From: Clostridia bacterium | GTDB lineage: Bacteria; Bacillota; Clostridia; Christensenellales; UBA1242 | DNA: 5,201 nt | Direction of reading: 5' to 3' | NCBI GenBank assembly: GCA_900768425.1 | Contig: CAAGCR010000096.1 | Coordinates: 1 to 5,201 of the forward strand | In this document: positions 1-3,898 of the stretch, piece by piece | Numbering within the stretch: the stretch's first letter is position 1 | How the letters are laid out: each line of letters opens with the position of its first letter | The notes under the pieces: model-generated | Told to the model about the DNA's origin: nothing | The model's input: only the letters and a program-made list of their open reading frames with translations | Databases searched by the model: none | Translations under genes and position numbers: made by a program

Positions 1-260
1 AAACACTTTCTCTCGTTCCTTATATAAACATCAGTTTTTCTTAAATATACCTTCGGTGCATTCAGACAAAACTTCCGATAATAAAAACTATAAGAAATTT
101 TAAAAATTTACTTATTTTTAACCATTTGGTTAATGATATTTCGCATTTCGTTCGTAATGATATAAAATCGGACCTTAACTTTAGAGTGAGAAAAATATCA
201 TTGCGAAGCAATAGCACTCGCATTAGCGAACATCTTAAAACCGAAAGGTTCAATTGAATT
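1..260. other. Gene-free left end with small hairpins
   Basis: No convincing coding region is seen. The longest open stretches are short, lack a ribosome binding site, or are continuations through the tRNA. The DNA is AT-rich with small palindromes, such as AACCATTTGGTT near 120-131, ATTGC-GAA-GCAAT at 200-212, and a CCGAAAGG-type mini-hairpin near 240-250. A plus-frame peptide of about 32 codons from base 2 ending in TAA could be the tail of a gene entering from the left, but nothing in it is recognisable. Confidence 0.5.
131..212. repeat. Repeat-like block of ATGATAT motifs
   Basis: The 9-mer TAATGATAT occurs at 131-139 and again at 155-163, exactly 24 bp apart, and its inverse ATATCATT occurs at 195-202, running into a small ATTGC-GAA-GCAAT hairpin. 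GC-containing bits (TTCGCATTTCGTTCG) separate the copies. This arrangement, ATGATAT spacers between short GC hairpins, resembles REP-like intergenic repeats of gut Bacillota as I recall them. That resemblance is from memory. Within the window the copies are too few to prove a repeat family. Confidence 0.3.
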
Positions 261-303
261 GTAAACAAAAAGAAAAGCCAACAAGGCTTTTCTTTTTGTT
301 TAC
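261..303 (-). terminator. Rho-independent terminator after tRNA-Leu
   Basis: Two 19-base arms (261-279 and 285-303) are perfectly complementary around a 5-base loop (280-284). Read on the minus strand, the GCC/GGC top of the stem is followed by a T-rich arm (TTTTCTTTTTGTTT), so RNA polymerase meets the U-tract as the hairpin closes. It begins only 2 bp past the encoded CCA of the tRNA, which fits termination of a single-tRNA transcript. The arms are A-rich on one side and T-rich on the other, so it could also stop transcripts coming from the left. Confidence 0.85.
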
Positions 304-304
304 T

Positions 305-390
305 TGGTGCAAATAGCGAGATTTGAACTCGCACGATGATTAAATCACAAGCGTCTGAAACTTGCGCGTCTACCATTCCGCCATATTTGC
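305..390 (-). tRNA. tRNA-Leu (anticodon CAG)
   Basis: This is an 86-nt class II tRNA on the minus strand, delivering leucine at CUG codons. The acceptor stem pairs GCAAATA (384-390) with TATTTGC (309-315), with discriminator A and an encoded CCA (305-307). The D-arm has the TGGCGGAATGGTAGACGC pattern typical of tRNA-Leu. The anticodon stem CAAGT/GCTTG encloses the loop TTCAGAC, giving anticodon CAG. The variable arm is long (TGAT-TTA-ATCA), and the T-arm is GCGAG-TTCAAAT-CTCGC. Long variable arms in bacteria are limited to Leu, Ser and Tyr, and the D-arm and anticodon agree on Leu. It stands alone, with its own promoter and terminator. Confidence 0.96.
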
Positions 391-400
391 ATTCGTTTAT

Positions 401-429
401 ATCATAAACTTTTTTACGCATAATTGCAA
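401..429 (-). promoter_or_regulatory. Promoter of tRNA-Leu
   Basis: On the minus strand a -35-like TTGCAA (424-429, 4/6 to consensus) is followed by a 17-base spacer and TATGAT (401-406, 5/6). This predicts a start near 394, about 4 bases before the mature tRNA 5' end, as expected for a short tRNA leader. It lies in the 68-bp gap between the tRNA and the stop codon of the next minus-strand gene, for which I see no terminator, so read-through from that gene could also contribute. Confidence 0.7.
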
Positions 430-458
430 GTGTATGGAAATTAAATGCTCTCACCATT

Positions 459-1022
459 TCATAAATTTTTCATAATGCTTTTAATTGTGCTGATTTGTAA
501 ATTCATTTCATCAATTAAGTTAGTTGCAAAATCTTTTAAGTCTGGACAGATGTTATAGGCTAAAACATTTTTAGAAAAACCAATGCCACCTTCTAAAAGG
601 GTTGTCATTGTTGTTAAATATAACATATCTAAATTATTGGTTGCCGGTGCGGAGTTTAATCTCTGCATCATATTGCCATTGACTTCAATAAACTTACGCA
701 TATATAATTTTACATCGCGTTCACTATTGCAAACACAAGCACAGGTTGCGCTTATCTCACTTAATTTTTGTATTTCATTGTTGCGGTCAAATGTCATATT
801 TTTAGCAAAGTTTTCAATATCGGTGTTGGTTGTATATTTTAATATATTGTTGTTTAAATCAATACTGGCTTGAAGAAGTGGCGTAATTTGATTAATATAC
901 AATCCACCAATACTTTTACCAATTTCACAACCATTAATTGCCTTACTCATTTGGTCAATAATATCATAATAAGTATTCAAATATTCTTTGCTGTTATCAC
1001 TCAGTTTTTTAACGATAAACAT
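459..1022 (-). CDS. Duplicated DUF305/ferritin-like helical protein, histidine-free
   Basis: A 187-residue protein of unknown function, predicted all-helical and cytosolic, with no signal peptide or membrane segment. It is an internal tandem duplication. Residues 12-90 align without gaps to 105-183 at a constant offset of 93, with 20 of 79 positions identical by my count and most others similar (Y42/Y135, L49-L50/L142-L143, D68/D161, F72-A73/F165-A166, N75/N168, I84/I177). The second unit follows the DUF305 pattern (four-helix, ferritin-like): a helix where DUF305 has an HH pair, then 'pDLkdFAtnLidemnlqI'. Here the HH is T-L-L, and the whole protein contains no histidine or tryptophan. A Cys-x-Cys-x-Cys cluster (94, 96, 98) lies in the linker, with further Cys at 32 and 159. 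The start is supported by GGAGG 4 bases upstream of ATG. A spore-coat CotF-like fold is an alternative. Function is unassigned. Confidence 0.82.
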   Translation of the reverse strand: MFIVKKLSDNSKEYLNTYYDIIDQMSKAINGCEIGKSIGGLYINQITPLLQASIDLNNNILKYTTNTDIENFAKNMTFDRNNEIQKLSEISATCACVCNSERDVKLYMRKFIEVNGNMMQRLNSAPATNNLDMLYLTTMTTLLEGGIGFSKNVLAYNICPDLKDFATNLIDEMNLQISTIKSIMKNL

Positions 1023-1043
1023 AAATCCTCCATTATGCTATTA

Positions 1044-1106
1044 TTTATGCAAGTAATTTTTTAAATGTGAATAAAAATATTCTAAGCGTGCAAATTGATT
1101 TAGCAA
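1044..1106 (-). promoter_or_regulatory. Candidate promoters of the duplicated helical protein gene
   Basis: Two weak sigma-A-like options exist on the minus strand. One is TTGCTA (1101-1106), 16-base spacer, TAGAAT (1079-1084, 5/6), giving a leader of about 50 nt. The other is TTCACA (1066-1071, 5/6), 16-base spacer, CATAAA (1044-1049, 4/6), giving a short leader just containing the GGAGG site at 1027-1031. I slightly prefer the first because of its -10. The AT-rich context makes chance matches likely. Confidence 0.35.
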
Positions 1107-1164
1107 ATGGTGTCGCCAATCAAGGTTTGTAGCAACTTAAACTTTATATATTTTACAACAATTA

Positions 1165-1222
1165 ATCAGTCGCCAGTATTCTTTTTTTATAAGACAGGGA
1201 AATCCATCAGTCATCAGTATCA
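1165..1222. repeat. Imperfect direct repeat, ATCAGTCnnCAGTAT
   Basis: ATCAGTCGCCAGTATTC (1165-1181) and ATCAGTCATCAGTATCA (1206-1222) agree at 13 of 17 positions and are 41 bp apart. Both are followed by a T-rich stretch ending in TTTATAA. The right copy is also the inner end of the inverted repeat shared with 3022-3051. Confidence 0.5.
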
Positions 1223-1234
1223 TTATTCATTTAT
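1206..1234 (-). repeat. Left arm of inverted repeat flanking the flippase gene
   Basis: Read on the minus strand this is ATAAATGAATAA, six bases, TGATGACTGAT. The same two blocks in the same order occur on the plus strand at 3022-3051 with a seven-base spacer. The matched 12-mer and 11-mer are exact. It lies 131 bp downstream of the flippase stop codon. Confidence 0.6.
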
Positions 1235-1262
1235 AAAAAAATATTAAAAATTTTTGAAAGGG

Positions 1263-1303
1263 TGCAGGGGAAACTTTTTATAAAATGTTTCCCCTGCATT
1301 TTT
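1263..1303 (+). terminator. Strong hairpin terminator, best read on plus strand
   Basis: Arms TGCAGGGGAAAC (1263-1274) and GTTTCCCCTGCA (1287-1298) are perfectly complementary over 12 bp, with further T/A pairing inside the loop. On the plus strand the stem is followed directly by TTTTT (1299-1303). On the minus strand the base of the stem is followed by CACCCTTTC and the T-rich run comes only later. Both neighbouring genes are on the minus strand, so its expected job is to end the flippase transcript, but the orientation of the U-tract suits a plus-strand transcript better. It may work both ways. Confidence 0.72.
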
Positions 1304-1365
1304 ACAAAATTAAATTAAAATTTATTAATTTTTAATTAAATATTAATAAAAAATGATTTTTTTTG

Positions 1366-2919
1366 TTAATTTTGTGGGATTTTTTTCTTTTTCTTGCGGG
1401 GCTTTAATTTTTTGAATAATTTTTGTTTGATGTAGACTGCTAGAGAGTTAAATTCAATTAGGTTGAATATTAGGCAGAGCAAAATGTAGAATAATGCACC
1501 AATAGAGCAAGAAATTGCAAGTGCGAAGAATTTGGTGGTTATGTTTACAAATAGATTGCATAATAATGAACAAATGCTTGCTGATGGCACAATAAACGCA
1601 ATAGATAACCATAAAAATTTATGTATAGGTAACTTTTCTTTTAAAATTTTGCGTAACATAATTATGTTTAAAATACTGGTAGATAAAAACAGTGAACCAA
1701 ATCCCCAAATTAACGCACTAATTCCAAACACTTTTGGTAAAAACCAGATAGATAAAATCAACAATATTGCACCGATAATATAATTCTTCATTGACTTAAC
1801 TTCATAGCCAAGCGAGTTCAAAAGCGAAGAAGATATGTTTGTCAACCCTAATGGCAAAATTATCCATGCAGACTGAGCGAGTAGGTTGCCACTTAATGCG
1901 TTGTCATAAAAGAATAACCCTATTGTTTCACCCGCACCAATGTATAACGGAATAAACATCACAGAAATAAAAATAGTAAAACGAATGGCGGAAACAACTC
2001 TGTTTTTAATGTATGACATATCGTTTTTAGTTAATGCAGCCGAAAGGTCAGGAACTAACGCAGTAGAAAGCGAACCTATAATTGTAGATGGGATGTACAA
2101 AAACGGAATGGTCATTCCCATTGCTGTTCCAAAAAGAGTTAGGGCTTGTGCCGAAGTGTATCCGGCAGCAACTAACCTTAGCGGAACAATCAACGCAATT
2201 AACGGCTGAACCAAACTGCCGGCAATTCGAACACCGGTTATTGATGATGATTTTTTTATAATATCCTTGTATATATTTTTGTCCTTGGCACGCTTAAACT
2301 TGCCACCAGTCGCAAGAAAAATAATAAGAACCAAAAGTGCAGAAAGCAGACATGCTCCGGTCATTGATATGGCAGAAATAATAGCACCATCATATGTCCC
2401 TAAAAGTCCACTAACAAGAATAACAAAAAGCAAAACTCTTGCAACTTGCTCAAAAAGTTCGGTTGCACAGAGTGTAAAATATTTGCCACGTCCCCAAATG
2501 TTGCCCCGCAAAACAGAATATACAGAAGAAAACACAAGTGCCGGCAATAAAAATAAAAGAATAACAATGCACTTGTCATCGGCAAAAATGTGTTTTAATA
2601 CGGGGATAAATATAACCACAATACCACATAAAATAATGCTTAAAATTATGCCAATTATTATGGAAGCGGTAACCATTTTGCGTTCGCTGACCTTGTCGCC
2701 CTTTGCTTTAAACTGTGCGGTTAGCCTGCTGACTATAAACGGTAACCCACTGGCAACAACTGTCAAAAGCACCATGAACACCGAAAAACTAACCTGATAT
2801 TCACCTAGTGCTTCTGCTCCAATGGTACGCGAAATGTAAATTCTGAATAAAAACCCGATAACACGAGTTATAACAGAAAAAAACACAATCAAAAATACAG
2901 TTTTAAATAAAGATTTCAT
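1366..2919 (-). CDS. SpoVB/MurJ-family oligosaccharide (lipid II-type) flippase
   Basis: A 517-residue polytopic membrane protein of the MOP/MATE flippase superfamily, which moves undecaprenyl-linked envelope precursors from the inner to the outer face of the cytoplasmic membrane. The length matches Bacillus SpoVB (about 518). Family marks: N-terminal helix and 'ITRVIGFLFRIYISRTIG' (residues 17-34), 'GLPFIVSRL' (58-66) followed by a polar loop, 'RGNIWGRGKYF' (138-148), 'EQVARV' (157-162), 'SLSTALVPDLSAA' (283-295), and about 14 hydrophobic segments through residue 490. The C-terminus is a lysine-rich cytosolic tail (residues 499-514). No Shine-Dalgarno site precedes the ATG, but the N-terminus aligns with the family start and no later Met would keep the first helix. 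Whether it is the sporulation paralogue (SpoVB), the general lipid II flippase, or a YtgP/YkvU-type relative cannot be told from sequence alone, so no symbol is given. Confidence 0.93.
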   Translation of the reverse strand: MKSLFKTVFLIVFFSVITRVIGFLFRIYISRTIGAEALGEYQVSFSVFMVLLTVVASGLPFIVSRLTAQFKAKGDKVSERKMVTASIIIGIILSIILCGIVVIFIPVLKHIFADDKCIVILLFLLPALVFSSVYSVLRGNIWGRGKYFTLCATELFEQVARVLLFVILVSGLLGTYDGAIISAISMTGACLLSALLVLIIFLATGGKFKRAKDKNIYKDIIKKSSSITGVRIAGSLVQPLIALIVPLRLVAAGYTSAQALTLFGTAMGMTIPFLYIPSTIIGSLSTALVPDLSAALTKNDMSYIKNRVVSAIRFTIFISVMFIPLYIGAGETIGLFFYDNALSGNLLAQSAWIILPLGLTNISSSLLNSLGYEVKSMKNYIIGAILLILSIWFLPKVFGISALIWGFGSLFLSTSILNIIMLRKILKEKLPIHKFLWLSIAFIVPSASICSLLCNLFVNITTKFFALAISCSIGALFYILLCLIFNLIEFNSLAVYIKQKLFKKLKPRKKKKKIPQN

Positions 2920-2930
2920 AGTATATATTT

Positions 2931-2936
2931 ATTATA
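2931..2936 (-). promoter_or_regulatory. Consensus -10 element next to the flippase start
   Basis: On the minus strand a perfect TATAAT lies 11 bases before the ATG, with no recognisable -35 (CTCTAT at the 17-bp position). If used, the transcript would start only about 3-5 bases before the start codon, which agrees with the absence of a ribosome binding site. In such AT-rich DNA the hexamer could also be chance. Confidence 0.4.
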
Positions 2937-2979
2937 GGAAAAACAAATGTATGATAGAGAATGTAAAAATGAAGTGGAC

Positions 2980-2996
2980 AAAATACATTGTATTTT
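2980..2996. repeat. Short palindrome in the divergent intergenic region
   Basis: AAAATAC (2980-2986) and GTATTTT (2990-2996) form perfect 7-bp arms around ATT. It lies upstream of the flippase gene and well upstream of the LysM gene, so it could be an operator serving the divergent promoters. No protein partner can be named. Confidence 0.3.
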
Positions 2997-3021
2997 ACAG
3001 TGAACGTGTGTTGCTAACGCA

Positions 3022-3051
3022 ATAAATGAATAAAGGAAATTGATGACTGAT
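3022..3051 (+). repeat. Right arm of inverted repeat flanking the flippase gene
   Basis: ATAAATGAATAA (3022-3033), seven bases, then TGATGACTGAT (3041-3051) repeats in inverted orientation the blocks at 1206-1234. It lies 103 bp upstream of the flippase start. Similarity may continue weakly further right: ATAAATTATTG here resembles ATTAATTGTTG next to the partial copy at 1165, read on the minus strand. Confidence 0.6.
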
Positions 3052-3067
3052 AAATTATTGCTATACT
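3040..3067 (+). promoter_or_regulatory. Candidate promoter inside the right repeat arm
   Basis: TTGATG (3040-3045, 4/6) is followed by a 16-base spacer and TATACT (3062-3067, 5/6) with an extended -10 TG (TGCTATACT). The predicted start is near 3074, giving the LysM gene a leader of about 135 nt. The -35 overlaps the repeat block TGATGACTGAT, so the repeat may carry promoter activity. Confidence 0.45.
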
Positions 3068-3087
3068 ATTTTAAGTCTGCGATGAGT

Positions 3088-3112
3088 TTTTGCTCTCCTA
3101 TTAAGGGGCAAA
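3088..3112 (+). other. Leader hairpin upstream of the LysM gene
   Basis: TTTGC (3089-3093) pairs with GCAAA (3108-3112), and inside it CCT pairs with AGG around ATTA, with a few unpaired bases between. No U-tract follows, so it is not a terminator. It would lie near the 5' end of a transcript from the 3040-3067 promoter. Its function is unknown. Confidence 0.25.
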
Positions 3113-3156
3113 TACGTATATGTAATTTAGAGATTATTGTTGTTATTAAAAAACAC

Positions 3157-3184
3157 TTTACAATTTAACCATAATTAATACATT
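3157..3184 (+). promoter_or_regulatory. Candidate proximal promoter of the LysM gene
   Basis: TTTACA (3157-3162, 5/6), 16-base spacer, TACATT (3179-3184, 4/6). It would start near 3191, just ahead of the AAAGGAG site at 3196-3202. It is an alternative to the upstream extended -10 promoter, and both may be used. Confidence 0.35.
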
Positions 3185-3208
3185 AATTTAAAAATAAAGG
3201 AGTATGCT

Positions 3209-3577
3209 ATGAATAATGAATACATATTTCCACAAAAGATATATTTAGATGATGAAAATGCTATTGAAGAAATAAAGCGGGTTTTTGAAGTTAATGATGT
3301 TGCAAATTCGACTTTAAGGGTGGGGAAGTGGTTTTCTACTATTAATTTAAAATTAAAGAATGAAATTTGTGAAAATGTTACAATTAATGCTTTATGCGAT
3401 AACAAAGAACTATTAAAAAATAATAATCATAAATCAAAAATTGAATATATTGTTAAACCATTGGATACCTTTTCTTTGGTGGCAAAAAAATTAAATATTG
3501 CTGAAAATTATTTAAGAAATATCATAAAAACCAAACATTTATATGTTGGGCAAAAAATTGTTATTAGTGATGATTAA
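3209..3577 (+). CDS. Small LysM-domain protein without signal peptide
   Basis: A 122-residue protein. Residues about 78-120 form a LysM domain, the 40-residue fold that binds N-acetylglucosamine polymers such as peptidoglycan. It begins with 'EYIVKPLDTFSLVAKKL' (79-95) and ends with 'LYVGQKIVI' (111-119), matching the family's Y-V-k-p-G-D-T, IA-k and vGQ-l-i positions, with leucine in place of the usual glycine. The N-terminal 75 residues are not recognised. Residues 17-47 ('AIEEIKRVFEV' then 'LRVGKWFSTI') look like a decayed LysM or possibly a SPOCS-like strand pattern. There is no signal peptide or membrane anchor, so it would stay in the cytosol unless exported otherwise. Cytosolic LysM proteins in spore formers are often spore-coat morphogenesis factors, which is only an analogy here. 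The start is fixed by AAAGGAG six bases upstream. Very rich in TTA/AAA/AAT codons. Confidence 0.85.
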   Translation: MNNEYIFPQKIYLDDENAIEEIKRVFEVNDVANSTLRVGKWFSTINLKLKNEICENVTINALCDNKELLKNNNHKSKIEYIVKPLDTFSLVAKKLNIAENYLRNIIKTKHLYVGQKIVISDD

Positions 3578-3582
3578 ATAAT

Positions 3583-3603
3583 TAATGGTTTTGAAAACTA
3601 TTA
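3583..3603 (+). other. AT-rich hairpin after the LysM gene
   Basis: TAATGGTTT and AAACTATTA pair over 9 bp (one G-U) around TGA, starting 6 bases after the stop codon. Its position suits a transcript end, but it is weak and has no U-tract, so I do not call it a terminator. No better one is seen before the next gene. Confidence 0.3.
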
Positions 3604-3693
3604 CTATAATAATACAATTCTCAATATACTAAATTTTAAAATTTATAATACTATACAATAAAACATTATTATGTGTGGGTAACTGCCTTAATA

Positions 3694-3702
3694 TGTTATA
3701 AT
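3694..3702 (+). promoter_or_regulatory. Upstream extended -10 element
   Basis: TGTTATAAT is a perfect extended -10 (TG-n-TATAAT). The -35 position (TGTGGG) does not match, but extended -10 promoters can do without one. It would start transcription near 3709, upstream of the palindrome cluster, and could give the regulator a leader of about 190 nt. Confidence 0.4.
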
Positions 3703-3731
3703 ATTATCCGAATTTGAACTAATGTTATTTG

Positions 3732-3746
3732 TTTTAGTGACTAAAA
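3732..3746. promoter_or_regulatory. Candidate operator, TTTTAGTGACTAAAA
   Basis: A 15-bp perfect palindrome with a central G, the size and shape of operators bound by dimeric XRE/Cro-type repressors. A further half (TTTAG, 3750-3754) follows, so the central CTAAAA can pair with either neighbour in RNA. Its place just upstream of an XRE gene suggests autoregulation. No binding evidence is available from sequence. Confidence 0.4.
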
Positions 3747-3790
3747 TTGTTTAGTATGTTGATATTTTTTGTACTTTAATATGGCTCGTT

Positions 3791-3818
3791 TTGTACAATA
3801 ATGATAATTTTTATCATT
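3791..3818. promoter_or_regulatory. Paired palindromes upstream of the regulator promoter
   Basis: TTGTACAA (3791-3798) is a perfect 8-bp palindrome. Directly after it, AATGATAA (3800-3807) and TTATCATT (3811-3818) form 8-bp arms around TTT. They lie about 20-45 bp upstream of the -35 of the proximal promoter, a normal place for regulator binding. GTACAA recurs at the predicted transcription start (3871-3876). Confidence 0.35.
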
Positions 3819-3835
3819 TTGATGCGTAAAATATC

Positions 3836-3864
3836 TATACAAACTGATTTTTTTGTGTTACAAT
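3836..3864 (+). promoter_or_regulatory. Proximal promoter of the XRE regulator operon
   Basis: TATACA (3836-3841, 4/6 as -35), 17-base spacer, TACAAT (3859-3864, 5/6) preceded by the extended -10 TG (TGTTACAAT). The predicted start is near 3871. The -10 overlaps the upstream in-frame ATG at 3863, which would then not be in the message. The resulting leader of about 28 nt contains AGAGG at 3886-3890, eight bases before ATG 3899. Confidence 0.55.
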
Positions 3865-3898
3865 GAGTTCGTACAATATTTCAAAAGAGGATAAAGTT

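Larger units (their letters stand above)
1023..1365. other. 343-bp gene-free stretch between two minus-strand genes
   Basis: It contains the upstream region of the 459-1022 gene, a pair of imperfect direct repeats (1165-1181 and 1206-1222), the left arm of a long-range inverted repeat (1206-1234), a strong GC-rich terminator hairpin (1263-1303), and an A/T-only imperfect palindrome at 1321-1350. No open frame here has a start with a ribosome binding site. A small RNA on the plus strand ending at the terminator is possible but unproven. Confidence 0.6.
3578..3898. other. 320-bp regulatory region upstream of the XRE regulator
   Basis: No gene is seen. The region holds the post-LysM hairpin (3583-3603), an extended -10 element (3694-3702), a 15-bp perfect palindrome (3732-3746), a TTGTACAA palindrome (3791-3798), an 8-bp-arm inverted repeat (3800-3818) and a second extended -10 promoter (3836-3864). 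The recurring half-site TTGTAC/GTACAA appears at 3769-3774, 3791-3798 and 3871-3876. Confidence 0.55.

Noticed and set aside
2..100. Possible C-terminal tail of a gene entering from the left (plus strand)
   Set aside because: Only about 32 open codons with no recognisable motif. Such open stretches are expected by chance, so it is not listed as a CDS.
62..457. 131-codon minus-strand open frame
   Set aside because: It reads straight through the tRNA-Leu gene and its terminator. The segment 'GGMVDAQVSDACDLIIVRVQISLFAPS' is a translated tRNA, and there is no ribosome binding site at the start.
583..1064. Plus-strand open frames (583-873, 870-1064)
   Set aside because: Antisense to the duplicated helical protein gene, which has a GGAGG site and an internal repeat structure. 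The plus frames have no ribosome binding site and low-complexity hydrophobic content.
1165..1222. CRISPR-like array
   Set aside because: Only two imperfect units 41 bp apart, with no third copy, no cas genes and no conserved repeat ends.
1321..1350. A/T-only palindrome after the flippase stop as a terminator
   Set aside because: It has no G-C pairs and would be a very weak hairpin. In such AT-rich DNA it can easily arise by chance.
1532..2797. Plus-strand frames at 1532-1783, 1940-2209, 2267-2797 and a minus frame at 2400-2585
   Set aside because: All are shadows of the flippase gene, whose protein matches its family over the whole length.
1235..3021. Insertion sequence or composite transposon around the flippase
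   Set aside because: No transposase or recombinase is present and no target-site duplication is visible at the outer ends of the arms. It is kept only as a repeat finding.
3175..3405. 76-codon minus-strand frame
   Set aside because: Shadow of the LysM gene, which has an AAAGGAG site and a recognisable domain.
3800..3820. AATGATAA-TTT-TTATCATT as a terminator for the LysM gene
   Set aside because: The stem is A/T-rich with one G-C pair per arm, and only four T residues follow. It lies more than 220 bp after the stop codon and beside promoter elements, so an operator is a better reading.
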